In this document: piece by piece, positions 27,261 to 35,211 of the stretch
Numbering within the stretch: the first letter of the stretch is position 1
Layout of the letters: each line of letters begins with the position of its first letter
Source of the DNA: Pseudomonas saxonica
GTDB taxonomy: Bacteria; Pseudomonadota; Gammaproteobacteria; Pseudomonadales; Pseudomonadaceae
Reading direction: 5' to 3'
NCBI RefSeq assembly: GCF_007858365.1
Contig: NZ_VFIO01000007.1
Span: forward strand, 186,001-250,000
DNA: 64,000 nt
Position numbers and translations under genes: made by a program
Notes under the pieces: model-generated
What the model was told of the DNA's origin: nothing
The model's database searches: none
Seen by the model: only the letters and a program-made list of their open reading frames with translations

Positions 27261-28022
27261 ATGGACTATCTTTTACAGCTGGCGACGAACCCCGCCGCCT
27301 GGGTCGCGCTGGCCACGTTGATCGTGATGGAAATCGTGCTGGGCATCGATAACCTGATCTTTATCTCGATCCTGACCAACAAGTTGCCCGAGCAATACCG
27401 TACCAAAGCCCGCCGAATCGGTATCGGTATGGCGCTGATTCTACGGTTGGGCCTGCTGGGCACCATTGCCTACATCGTGCAGCTCACCGCGCCTGTCTTT
27501 GAAGTGATGGGCAAGGCCTTCTCGTGGAAGGACATGATTTTGATAGCCGGTGGTTTGTTCCTGGTCTGGAAAGCCACCAGTGAAATTCATCACAGCATGA
27601 CGCCGCAATCGGAAGAAAAAACCGAGAGTGTGTCGTCAAAAGTGACGCTTGGCTTTGCGGCGGCGATTGGTCAGATACTGATGCTGGATTTGGTGTTCTC
27701 CATCGACAGTATTATTACCGCGGTGGGTATGACCGAGCACTTGCCCATCATGGTGATTGCAGTGGTCGTGGCGGTGCTGGTGATGTTGCTGGCCTCCGAG
27801 CCCTTGGCCAAGTTCATCAATGACAACCCGACCGTGGTGATGCTGGCTCTGGCTTTCTTGATCATGATTGGCATGACGCTGATCGCTGAAGGTTTTGGTG
27901 CCCACGTCCCTAAAGGGTATGTGTATGCGGCGATGGCGTTCTCTGCGACGGTTGAAACGCTGAACATACTGGCCCGTCGGGTACGTGAAAAACGTCAGGC
28001 TGCTGTGACGAACCCCTTGTAG
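27261..28022 (+). CDS. TerC-family membrane protein
   Basis: The 253-residue protein has 7 predicted helices and TerC hallmarks: EIVLGIDNLIFISIL in helix 1-2 and DLVFSIDSIITAVG in a later helix, each with a buried acidic residue. Members of this family are linked to metal (Mn2+) export and tellurite resistance. No tellurite genes adjoin, so the role is more likely metal homeostasis during export of membrane proteins. Confidence 0.88.
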   Translation: MDYLLQLATNPAAWVALATLIVMEIVLGIDNLIFISILTNKLPEQYRTKARRIGIGMALILRLGLLGTIAYIVQLTAPVFEVMGKAFSWKDMILIAGGLFLVWKATSEIHHSMTPQSEEKTESVSSKVTLGFAAAIGQILMLDLVFSIDSIITAVGMTEHLPIMVIAVVVAVLVMLLASEPLAKFINDNPTVVMLALAFLIMIGMTLIAEGFGAHVPKGYVYAAMAFSATVETLNILARRVREKRQAAVTNPL

Positions 28023-28120
28023 CCGCTGACGAGGAACGACGGCGGCGATCGGTTTGGTGCCCTCACACAGGCCCGCGTGGTTTAAGGGGGCCCCAAAATC
28101 ACGCGGTCGCGATAAAGATC

Positions 28121-28156
28121 CGTAGCAGTTGACGAGCTCCGCGAAGCTACGTCCGG
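28121..28156. repeat. Single REP-like arm
   Basis: This stretch resembles the arms of the three REP pairs above (GTAGCAGTTGACGAGCTC core) but has no partner arm nearby. The rest of 28023-28235 shows nothing else. Confidence 0.6.
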
Positions 28157-28235
28157 CATCAGAGCAGTCGTTAATCCAGCTGTCGGATCTAGCGTAATGT
28201 AGGGACCTGTGCACTGCTCTCAGAAGACGGCATTT

Positions 28236-28403
28236 TTAATGCGCGTTGATCGGGCTGGCGGGCGCTTTTTCAAGGCTGACTTTCGGTTTTGGCTGCACCT
28301 GCGGGTGATGATGGCGGCTGATGCGCATTAAACCCCACAGCATCGCGCCGGCAACGCTTAACCAGCCGCAGATCAGCAAAAAAATGGTTAATGTCGGGCT
28401 CAT
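28236..28403 (-). CDS. Small single-pass membrane protein
   Basis: The 55-residue protein has one membrane helix (residues 4-26, LTIFLLICGWLSVAGAMLWG) followed by a His/Pro/Lys-rich cytoplasmic tail. GGAGG lies before ATG 28403. Function is unknown. Confidence 0.7.
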   Translation of the reverse strand: MSPTLTIFLLICGWLSVAGAMLWGLMRISRHHHPQVQPKPKVSLEKAPASPINAH

Positions 28404-28622
28404 CAGTGCCTCCTTCGCCCCCAATGGGCACACACATTAAGCAAGAGACAGTCTAGCTTGGGTGGTGTTGCAGTCTATTGACCAAAGGTCGTGCTGCACC
28501 AACTGATTTGCTCTATGGCGTCATAATCTCTGCCCTATAAGGCTATACCTCACCCGTTGGCCGTCCTATGATCTGCAGCCATGCCGGATCGCAGGTCTGG
28601 CGCTTATTCAAAGCGAGGGAAC

Positions 28623-29303
28623 ATGCAGGCAGTGACGGGATTGAGATCGGTGCGACTTTGGCTGGCGTCATTAATTGCGTTGGTTATGGTGGGATGCGCC
28701 AGTGTCGAGCCGCCAGGCATTCGCCATTTGCCTGAAAGGGTCGAGCTCAACGGCGTGCCCTTTTACCGGGGCAATGCTCATCAGAGCGGCCCGCACGTGT
28801 TAGCCAGCATGCTCGGCGAACAGCGGATCAGCGTCACCCCTGGCCTGTTGGTCAAGCCCTTGAAGCTGCCGGACGCAGAGGCGTCTTTGCAAGGCAATAT
28901 GGAGCAACTGGCCACTGGTTATGGGCTGGTGGTGTATCCACTGGACACCTCACTCGAAGCGCTGTTGACCCAAGTGGCAGCCGGTCATCCGGTCATGCTG
29001 CGTTTTAGCGACGGCACCGTGTGGTCCGAGCCGCGTTACGCGATGCTGGTGGGCTACAACCGCGCCAAGCAAACCGTGCTGCTGCGTGCAGGCATGGAGC
29101 GTCGGCGGTTGATGGACTTCAATACATTCGAGTCCGCCTGGAAGGACGCAGGTGGGTGGGCGGTGCTGATTCTGTCGCCTGATCAGTTGCCTGCCCAGGT
29201 AGATAAAGCACGCTGGCTGAAGGCAGCCAACGATTTATCCCGTGCGGGTCAGGAACAGGCCGGTGCCAAAGCCATCAAAACGCTGACCAGCGCTGCACAA
29301 TAA
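28623..29303 (+). CDS. Lipoprotein with a degenerate C39-peptidase-like domain
   Basis: The 226-residue protein has a lipobox VMVGC (Cys25) and a domain resembling the PA2778-type cysteine peptidases. Where that family has Y-Q-C-G-P, this protein has H-Q-S-G-P (Ser55), and the position of the active-site His in xxAMLVGYN is Arg138. So both catalytic residues appear lost, and the TPR tail of the longer homologues is missing. It is probably a non-enzymatic relative in the envelope. The family assignment is from memory. Confidence 0.7.
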   Translation: MQAVTGLRSVRLWLASLIALVMVGCASVEPPGIRHLPERVELNGVPFYRGNAHQSGPHVLASMLGEQRISVTPGLLVKPLKLPDAEASLQGNMEQLATGYGLVVYPLDTSLEALLTQVAAGHPVMLRFSDGTVWSEPRYAMLVGYNRAKQTVLLRAGMERRRLMDFNTFESAWKDAGGWAVLILSPDQLPAQVDKARWLKAANDLSRAGQEQAGAKAIKTLTSAAQ

Positions 29304-29343
29304 CGAACCGGAGGCTGGCGCAACGTGCGCCAGCCCTTATTGC

Positions 29344-30627
29344 CTAGAAGCCGAACTTGTCTCTCAAGCTGTAGTACCACGCCCCCAGCGCTGTAAGCGG
29401 TGTGCGTAACAGTTGCCCGCCGGGGAAGGGGTAGTGCGGCAGGTCTGCAAAGGCATCAAACCGCTCAGCTTGTCCGCGCAGGGCTTCAGCCAACACCTTG
29501 CCGGCCAGGTGGGTGTAAGTCACCCCGTGACCGCTGCACCCTTGCGAGTAATAGATGTTGTCACCGATGCGGCCGACCTGAGGTAGCCGTGACAACGTCA
29601 GCAGGAAATTACCTGTCCACGCATAGTCAATTTTCACATCCTTGAGCTGCGGGAAGGCTTTAAGCATTTTCGGCCGGATGATTACCTCGATATTGGCCGG
29701 GTCTCGTGCGCCATAGACCACGCCGCCACCGAAAATCAGGCGCTTGTCACCCGAGAGACGGTAGTAATCGAGCAAATAATTACAGTCCTCGACACAGTAA
29801 TCTTGCGGTAACAGGCTATTGGCCACTGACTCGCTCAAGGGCTCGGTCGTGATCACTTGAGTGCCGCAGGGCATGGACTTGGACGCCAGCTCAGGCACCA
29901 GATTGCCCAGATAGGCATTGCCCGCAACGATAATAAACTTGGCGCGCACCTTGCCGTGTGGCGTATGCACCACCGGGCTGGCACCGCGTTCGATACGCAC
30001 CGCGGGCGACTGTTCATAAATCGTCCCGCCCAATGACTCGACCGCAGCGGCTTCACCCAGCGCCAGATTCAGCGGATGAATATGGCCGCCGCTCATGTCC
30101 AGCAGACCCCCTTGGTACTGATCGCAGGCCACCACTTCACGAATACGGCGCTGGTCCAGCAGTTCCAGCTGTGTATTGCCGTAACGCTCCCAGAGTTTTT
30201 TCTGCGCTTCGAGATGGCCCATCTGCTTGCTGGTAATCGCTGCGAAGACGCCGCCGTCTTTCAGATCGCACTGAATGTTGTAGGTGGCGACACGCTCGCG
30301 AATAATCCTGGAGCCTTCAAATGCCATCTGCCCAAGCAAGTGCGCCTGCTGAGCCCCTACCGTGCGCTCAATCACATCAATATCGCGGCTGTAACTGTTA
30401 ACGATCTGACCGCCATTTCGACCCGAAGCGCCAAAGCCCACCTTGGCAGCTTCCAGCACCGTCACCTTGAAACCGCTCTCCAGCAAGAACAGCGCGCTAG
30501 AGAGGCCGGTGTAGCCTGCACCGATGACACAGACATCCGTTTCGATATCGTCCTGCAAAAAAGGGCGTTCAGGGGCCGAATTAGCCGAGGCCGCGTAGTA
30601 AGACTGAGGGTAGGGGGTGTTCGACAT
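29344..30627 (-). CDS. FAD-dependent oxidoreductase, PuuB-like (gamma-glutamylputrescine oxidase type)
   Basis: The 427-residue DAO-superfamily oxidoreductase has DVCVIGAGYTGLSSALFL as the FAD motif, FGASGRNGGQI after it, and the late YYSQGCSGHGVTYTHLAGK segment typical of PuuB/OrdL. Such enzymes oxidise gamma-glutamylputrescine or other N-substituted amines. No puuA/C/D neighbours are visible, so the substrate is inferred only. Confidence 0.8.
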   Translation of the reverse strand: MSNTPYPQSYYAASANSAPERPFLQDDIETDVCVIGAGYTGLSSALFLLESGFKVTVLEAAKVGFGASGRNGGQIVNSYSRDIDVIERTVGAQQAHLLGQMAFEGSRIIRERVATYNIQCDLKDGGVFAAITSKQMGHLEAQKKLWERYGNTQLELLDQRRIREVVACDQYQGGLLDMSGGHIHPLNLALGEAAAVESLGGTIYEQSPAVRIERGASPVVHTPHGKVRAKFIIVAGNAYLGNLVPELASKSMPCGTQVITTEPLSESVANSLLPQDYCVEDCNYLLDYYRLSGDKRLIFGGGVVYGARDPANIEVIIRPKMLKAFPQLKDVKIDYAWTGNFLLTLSRLPQVGRIGDNIYYSQGCSGHGVTYTHLAGKVLAEALRGQAERFDAFADLPHYPFPGGQLLRTPLTALGAWYYSLRDKFGF

Positions 30628-30770
30628 TCTGCAGCCTCTGTTTTATATTTTTTACGAGTGAGGCCGATGCTACCTGAGAAGAAAACCAGCGGCTAGCCAC
30701 TGTCCATTGAGGTTTTTTGCGCTTCAAACAAATAATTCGACTATTCATAGAGTTAGCTGCAAAAAAGGTG

Positions 30771-30798
30771 TTGACACCCCTCCGCAAATCTATAGAAT
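30771..30798 (+). promoter_or_regulatory. Promoter of tRNA-Val
   Basis: TTGACA (30771-30776) and TAGAAT (30793-30798) are 16 bases apart, directly before the tRNA. Confidence 0.85.
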
Positions 30799-30811
30799 GC
30801 GACCCCACAGC

Positions 30812-30888
30812 AGGCACGTAGCTCAGTTGGTTAGAGCACCACCTTGACATGGTGGGGGTCGTTGGTTCGAGTCCAATCGCGCCTACCA
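30812..30888 (+). tRNA. tRNA-Val (GAC), prophage integration site
   Basis: This is a 77-nt cloverleaf with encoded CCA and GAC in the anticodon loop. The acceptor stem has one A5-C68 mismatch (30816 with 30880). The phage integrase gene starts 112 bases downstream in the usual arrangement for integration into the 3' end of a tRNA, so the 3' half of this gene is probably the attL core. Confidence 0.95.
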
Positions 30889-30917
30889 AACAAAATCCGC
30901 TCTGCTGGGCGGTCTAG

Positions 30918-30947
30918 AAGGGCTCACCGAAAGGTGGGCCCTTTTTT
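30918..30947 (+). terminator. Terminator after tRNA-Val
   Basis: AAGGGCTCACC pairs with GGTGGGCCCTT around a GAAA tetraloop and is followed by six T. It lies on the phage side of the junction, so the tRNA transcript probably now ends in phage DNA. Confidence 0.85.
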
Positions 30948-30969
30948 GTTGTTCTCGTTTGGGAAAACT

Positions 30970-30988
30970 TTGGGCAATCATTGGGCAA
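30970..30988. repeat. Direct repeats TTGGGCAA near attL
   Basis: Two copies of TTGGGCAA at 30970-30977 and 30981-30988 lie between the tRNA and the int stop. Short direct repeats here could be integrase arm-type sites. Confidence 0.4.
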
Positions 30989-31000
30989 ACCACCACCGAG

Positions 31001-32140
31001 CTACAGTTTCAGGTCGGCTTTGACCTTGTGATAAATCACCGCCTCTGGCCCATGCCCAGACTGATAATGCTCAGTCATTTTCACATCCGCATGACCCATC
31101 AAACCCTGAATGTAATCCTGAGCAAATCCCTGTTGCTCATACAGCCAAGCACCCAGCGCACGAATCTCATGAAAGGTCGGCCGTTCATTTGCTGGAATGT
31201 GGTCATAAGCCTTTGAGTCGTCCCTCGCCTGGCTAAATGCCTTGGTCAAATAGTCCGGCGTCACCGCGTTCCAGTGCAGTTTGGTATCGAGCTGTTTACG
31301 CCTGCGTGCTTTGGGGATGTAGTGAATCAAGTAGGGGCAAACCACCGGTGAGGTGACGCATTCCAATACAACCTCGCGAAGGGCTTGTCCCATGACGATT
31401 TCCAAGTGAATTGGCGTGCCATAGTTCTGCGTCTTCCCGGGGGATACCTTGATGGTGTTTCGCTCAAGGTCCACGGCTGTTTTCGGCCACGTCACAATAT
31501 CTTCGCGCCGTTGCAGGCTCAGCAGCCCTAAGCGGATGGCTCGTTTGAGCCAGGGCCGGGTACCGCTGTAGTTCAGAATTGTGTTCAGCCCATCCAACGT
31601 ATGGCGTTGTCGCTTTTTCTCGGCCTCCTTCTTCACCAGCGTCAGCTCTGCCGAATTGCGCTCGCATAAACCTTTGGCTACCGCGAAAGCAAAAATCTGG
31701 ACCAGTAGCCCGCGATGCTTGGTGTAAGCGTTATTCTCAAAACCGTCCAGGTACTCGGCAATCGTTAGTACATCCAGTTGGCCCATCAGCAGCCCACCCA
31801 TATCTTCGCGGTAACGTGCGAGCTTGAACTGGATTTCTCGCAGAGTGCGATCGGCATAGCCGCGACTGGTCACCCATTCCTTCTCAAAACGGTCCAGCAG
31901 GTTGTCAAAGCGCGAGGCGGTGTCGCCCGTGAGCAGGGCCAGCAAGGCCCCGTCATCAGTCAGCAGAGGTAGCAGCTTGGCATTGGCGGCCTTGGCTAGG
32001 CGGATGGCCTCATTCATAGGCTTGTTGATGCTGACTTTCTTGCCAGTTACCGGGTTTTTGTACTGCCAGTACTTGCCGTTAGGGTACAAATTGGCAGGCA
32101 GATCGCGATTCTTCGAGGTCCTCGCGCGCGGGGGAGCCAT
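31001..32140 (-). CDS. int: Tyrosine-family phage integrase
   Basis: This site-specific recombinase recombines attP with attB. The 379-residue protein has an N-terminal arm-binding region, a SAM-like core-binding domain (about 75-165) and a catalytic domain with Arg211/212 (LQRRED), His324-x-x-Arg327 (HEIR), His350 (GHADVKM) and the nucleophile Tyr359 (EHYQSG). It reads toward the tRNA-Val. The xis gene ends on its first base. Confidence 0.93.
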   Translation of the reverse strand: MAPPRARTSKNRDLPANLYPNGKYWQYKNPVTGKKVSINKPMNEAIRLAKAANAKLLPLLTDDGALLALLTGDTASRFDNLLDRFEKEWVTSRGYADRTLREIQFKLARYREDMGGLLMGQLDVLTIAEYLDGFENNAYTKHRGLLVQIFAFAVAKGLCERNSAELTLVKKEAEKKRQRHTLDGLNTILNYSGTRPWLKRAIRLGLLSLQRREDIVTWPKTAVDLERNTIKVSPGKTQNYGTPIHLEIVMGQALREVVLECVTSPVVCPYLIHYIPKARRRKQLDTKLHWNAVTPDYLTKAFSQARDDSKAYDHIPANERPTFHEIRALGAWLYEQQGFAQDYIQGLMGHADVKMTEHYQSGHGPEAVIYHKVKADLKL

Positions 32141-32373
32141 CAGCTCACCTCCATCATCTTCGCCAGAAGCGGGTCAGTTGAACCAATGACCGCTGCTTGC
32201 AGATCGACGAAATACATCCCGCCTTTAACCTCTCCCAGCATTTCGCCTTCCTCAATCCATTTTTTCAACTGTTGAACGCTGGGCTTGCCCCCGGCGTAAC
32301 GTAATTTGCGGTACTCACTTACCTCCATCAAACGAGGGAGGCGGGCAGTGATCTGGGCAATAACTTTTGCCAT
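32140..32373 (-). CDS. xis: Excisionase-like protein
   Basis: The 77-residue basic protein has a winged-helix-like KPSVQQLKKWIEEGEMLGEV (read in part) as in lambda-type excisionases, which bend DNA to favour excision over integration. It directly precedes int with a one-base overlap, and AAAGGA lies before ATG 32373. Position and size carry most of the call. Confidence 0.8.
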   Translation of the reverse strand: MAKVIAQITARLPRLMEVSEYRKLRYAGGKPSVQQLKKWIEEGEMLGEVKGGMYFVDLQAAVIGSTDPLLAKMMEVS

Positions 32374-32409
32374 GTCTGATTCCTTTCCCCGTGCGGGGCG
32401 CTGGGAGAG

Positions 32410-32640
32410 TTAAGAGGTGAGTGGATTCTTACGGAATACCCAGTCGTGACCGCATTGACGACAACGACCAAAGAGGCGGCCTGTGGCTTGAAGTGAGTCG
32501 GAAGAGGCCACGGCGCTAATCTTGCCGGCCTGTACCTCGTAGTGTCCTGAGCCGATAAGTTCTTCGGTGATTTGCATATTGCGGCCACCGCAACGGGTGC
32601 AGCGGGCGTCGATGCGCTCGCCGATGTTCTTTGCGGTCAT
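32410..32640 (-). CDS. Zinc-ribbon phage protein
   Basis: The 76-residue protein has two Cys pairs (ARCTRCGG near residue 15, GRCRQCGHDW near residue 60) forming a probable zinc ribbon. Function is unknown. Its start overlaps the next upstream stop by four bases. Confidence 0.7.
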   Translation of the reverse strand: MTAKNIGERIDARCTRCGGRNMQITEELIGSGHYEVQAGKISAVASSDSLQATGRLFGRCRQCGHDWVFRKNPLTS

Positions 32641-32807
32641 TGTTTCTCCCGTGCGCGCCGCTCAACCGCTTCGGCCTGACGCAACTTGCTGCATTTGGTG
32701 TGGTTGCCGTGGGCGCGTGACTTATTGCATTGGTCGCAGACTGTTTGCAGATCCAGCGGCCGCATGGGGCCGCCGTTTAAACGGGCGGTTCGGCGTAAAG
32801 CCGTCAT
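32637..32807 (-). CDS. Small phage protein with Cys cluster
   Basis: The 56-residue protein carries VCDQCNKSRAHGNHTKC, a possible zinc site. AAGGAGG sits before ATG 32807. ATGA overlaps on both sides make it part of a tight operon. The longer frame to 32897 is not used. Confidence 0.65.
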   Translation of the reverse strand: MTALRRTARLNGGPMRPLDLQTVCDQCNKSRAHGNHTKCSKLRQAEAVERRAREKQ

Positions 32808-33184
32808 GCTGCCTCCTTGGCATATCGAACGCCGCGATACTCTGGGCGTGACGGATAAACTGGCTTGCGAATGACTGCCGACAGCAATTGCTTCCACGTG
32901 TTGGCTTTGTTGGGCAGGCAGATTCCGAACTCTTTGGTGTCGTACTCAATGTCGCCCACCAAGCGCTTTACCAGATCGGTGGGTACCGCAATGTTTGAAC
33001 ACCCGCTGTTGTAATAGCCCAATCGCTCCAGAACCAATGATTCTGGGTAGACCCCGGCACGCTCCAGCGGCCAGCAATACCCGCTGTCATTGGCGCGCCA
33101 GAGGGTTATTGCCCTGTGGCGGCGGTGAGTGTGTTTGAGGCTCAGCACGATGAACGTGCGTTCAGGCAGGTTTTCTGTAGGCAT
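32804..33184 (-). CDS. Phage hypothetical protein
   Basis: The 126-residue protein has no recognised domain. The sequence is compositionally normal (WRANDSGYCWPLERAGVYP, LLSAVIRKPVYPSRPEYRG) and looks genuine. It is coupled to the small downstream gene by ATGA. Confidence 0.7.
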   Translation of the reverse strand: MPTENLPERTFIVLSLKHTHRRHRAITLWRANDSGYCWPLERAGVYPESLVLERLGYYNSGCSNIAVPTDLVKRLVGDIEYDTKEFGICLPNKANTWKQLLSAVIRKPVYPSRPEYRGVRYAKEAA

Positions 33185-33230
33185 GACTCGTCCTGTGCCG
33201 GGTCATGCCCAGCAGAGTGAAAGATGATTT

Positions 33231-34400
33231 TCAGATTTCTACGTAAGCAGCTATGAATTGCGTCGCCGCTTCAGCATTGATGGCGTTTCCGTAGGCGCGC
33301 AATCGTCCCACTCTTGAGGTAGCCCCATAAGCCAGCGGGAATGTGCCGGGTTCAACTGCCCGCCACTTTCCATCCCGGCAGAAAAGCCAGTCAGCATTAG
33401 CCCAAAGGCCGTTAGTCGAGCTGGGCCCGACGACTTGGCCACTCGCGCGAGTGTTTCCAGCCCCCGTTTGGTTGTTGGCTGATTCTTCACATTGCAAGTT
33501 GGTGTCGGCCAGCCCGCCAGCGGCACCGTCTCGCTCAGCCCCATCATTCCCGGTCGAGGACTGACACTGCCGCCCTTGGTCGCGTCCGTCGCTGTGCAGG
33601 TAGGCCAGCCCGCGAGATGGAATGCCTGATCCGCCAGTGATATCTGTGGATCTGTCGGCTTTCGATTTCCAATTACCGGCGGTTTCGACTTGGCTTGCAT
33701 CATTGTCGAGTCGGGAGTGTTCCAGCCCGCTAAATAAACCTGTCGCGGTAGATCCCGAGGATTCGTTCCATTGCCCCCACTGTTCTTGTGATCCCGAACT
33801 ACTGGCGTATGCCACCCCCCCAATTGCGCGCAAGTGTGAAGGGCCATCCCGCCCTGACGATTGGCTGAGTTTCCCGGGCCATTCGTATCGGTCATTTTTG
33901 GAGTCGGCCACCCAGTAGAGTCGGTCGCGGATATGCGGCGCACCGACGCTCGCAGACGGAAACGGGACGGCCCCGAAGGCGTAACCCAAGGCTTCCACGT
34001 CAGCGTGTACAAGGTCGACCCAAGGTTCGACAGCCTTGCTCGCAACCTGCTCTCCAAAGACGATTGCAGGTTTGCACTCCTTAATGAGCCAGGCGAAGGT
34101 TGGCCAAAGGTGCCGTGCGTCCTCAAACCCAGATCCAGCGCCTGCCGAGCTGAAAGGTTGGCAAGGACAGGAACCGGTCCAAACAGGTCGATCATCTGAC
34201 CAGCCTGCACGCCGAAGGGCGAGGGACCAGACACCAATGCCTGCAAAGAAATGACACTGCGTAAATTCACGCAGTTCGTTTGGAAGGACATCTTCAATAC
34301 TCCGTTCATCCACGATGCCGGGCGCAATGTGTCCGGCATCGATCAGGTTTCATAGCCACTGGGCGGCGTATGGATCAATTTCGTTGTAGTAAGCGACCAT
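33231..34400 (-). pseudogene. C5-cytosine DNA methyltransferase with an in-frame TGA near its start
   Basis: From GAGGTG plus ATG 34400 the frame reads MVAYYNEIDPYAAQWL, then TGA (34350-34352), then NLIDAGHIAPG and on without a break to 33231 (389 codons). Past the stop it has motif I (CHFFAGIGVWSLALRRAGW), IV (GSCPCQPFSSAG, catalytic Cys), VI (FGEQVAS), VIII (IRDRLYWVAD) and X (GNAINAEAATQFI), so the enzyme is otherwise whole. It could methylate cytosine in phage DNA. Possible states are an inactivated gene, readthrough, or restart at GTG 34313. The whole body overlaps a second long frame. Confidence 0.8.
33251..34339 (-). CDS. Overlapping same-strand ORF with five GWPTP-type repeats
   Basis: This 362-residue frame lies within the methyltransferase region, shifted by one base. 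It contains SSLESRLRARLSNLGSTLY, LTWKPWVTPSG, LRASVRRISATDSTGWPTP and then repeated units GWPTP, GWHTP, GWNTP, GWPTC and GWPTP, ending PAHSRWLMGLPQEWDDCAPT. I recall similar unexplained proteins in many phages. Each repeat here is the same DNA that encodes the VADS/GVAY/GLEH/GLAY/GLAD units of the methyltransferase, so it is either a dual-coding gene or a frame kept open by the other. Function is unknown. Confidence 0.45.
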   Translation of the reverse strand: MPDTLRPASWMNGVLKMSFQTNCVNLRSVISLQALVSGPSPFGVQAGQMIDLFGPVPVLANLSARQALDLGLRTHGTFGQPSPGSLRSANLQSSLESRLRARLSNLGSTLYTLTWKPWVTPSGPSRFRLRASVRRISATDSTGWPTPKMTDTNGPGNSANRQGGMALHTCAQLGGWHTPVVRDHKNSGGNGTNPRDLPRQVYLAGWNTPDSTMMQAKSKPPVIGNRKPTDPQISLADQAFHLAGWPTCTATDATKGGSVSPRPGMMGLSETVPLAGWPTPTCNVKNQPTTKRGLETLARVAKSSGPARLTAFGLMLTGFSAGMESGGQLNPAHSRWLMGLPQEWDDCAPTETPSMLKRRRNS

Positions 34401-34483
34401 TTCTGCACCTCGCCGGCTGGCGTGCTTCGTTGATATGGGGTATTACGGGTGACCGGCATGGAGCCGGATCAAGGAGAGAAAAA

Positions 34484-34798
34484 ATGCCAATAAAAATAGA
34501 TCGCAGTGGCCTCGACCGACTAATCAAAAATGCAAAGGAATTGGACGGCAAGCATCAAGTAAAGATGGTCGATGTGCTGAATCCCGAGTTCGTATCAGCT
34601 CACAGCAAATTTGATGATCTCGACTCTCTTTTTGCGGCGTCCGGTTTCAAAATCCATAGTCCAGATGATTTTGCCGCAATACCCGATGACCAATGGGATG
34701 CGTTCATCAATGCAAATACTGACTTCGATAACTGGGCAGAAATGCAGAGGGCCGGCCACTTGCAATATCTTTCGAGCAGGCTCGAAAAGGGTCTCTAG
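34484..34798 (+). CDS. Phage hypothetical protein, opposite to its neighbours
   Basis: The 104-residue acidic protein is of unknown function. It has a good AAGGAGAG before ATG 34484 and normal composition (DRSGLDRLIKNAKELDGKH, DDQWDAFINANTDFDNWAE). It is the only rightward gene inside the leftward early block, so it must have its own promoter and may be a lysogenic accessory gene. Confidence 0.65.
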   Translation: MPIKIDRSGLDRLIKNAKELDGKHQVKMVDVLNPEFVSAHSKFDDLDSLFAASGFKIHSPDDFAAIPDDQWDAFINANTDFDNWAEMQRAGHLQYLSSRLEKGL

Positions 34799-34802
34799 CT
34801 GT

Positions 34803-35129
34803 TTAGTCAGGCTCGATGATCTCGTCACCACGGTCTTTCTGAAGGGCCAGCATGCTTTTATTGCGGAATTCCCGCGCCACGTTTTGCGAAATTTCGATTT
34901 CGTGGCGCGGCGGGCTTAGCAGAGGCAGGCAACTGGCGGAACCCAGCGCATGGAGGTGATGAATCATCAGCGTCATAGCCTCTCCCTGTTCAGTAATGCC
35001 TGACCAATTCATCAGGTCAGCGAGTGCTTGGCGAGTACCCGGTCGGACACGAAGCCTCAGCTCTTCTTCCTGTACTGCTATTCGCTTCTGCGCAGCCTTG
35101 GCAGAGCGCTCCTGTACCGTTTTGGCCAT
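34803..35129 (-). CDS. Phage hypothetical protein
   Basis: The 108-residue protein has a charged coiled N-terminus (VQERSAKAAQKRIAVQEEEL) followed by LRLRVRPGTRQALADLM, reminiscent of small ribbon-helix-helix phage regulators, but the match is weak. Part of its coding DNA (34872-34910) forms a 10-bp inverted repeat. Confidence 0.65.
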   Translation of the reverse strand: MAKTVQERSAKAAQKRIAVQEEELRLRVRPGTRQALADLMNWSGITEQGEAMTLMIHHLHALGSASCLPLLSPPRHEIEISQNVAREFRNKSMLALQKDRGDEIIEPD

Positions 35130-35211
35130 GGCCTACCTCTTCAATTCCGCTGGCCGGCAGTGCCAGCCATGTTTGACGTTTGCGTTGCTGGATGCGGACT
35201 ATGCGTTTCAT
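35017..35211 (-). CDS. Possible small basic phage protein
   Basis: The 64-residue frame starts MKRIVRIQQRKRQTWLALPA and is coupled to the upstream gene by an ATGA overlap at 35208-35211. Its second half runs through the next gene in another frame and looks unnatural, so either only the first part matters or it is not a gene. Confidence 0.3.
   Translation of the reverse strand: MKRIVRIQQRKRQTWLALPASGIEEVGHGQNGTGALCQGCAEANSSTGRRAEASCPTGYSPSTR

Noticed and set aside
30581..30889. Minus-strand ORF of 102 codons starting MVGAIGLEPTTPTMSRWC
   Set aside because: It is an antisense reading of the tRNA-Val gene, a well-known false gene in databases.
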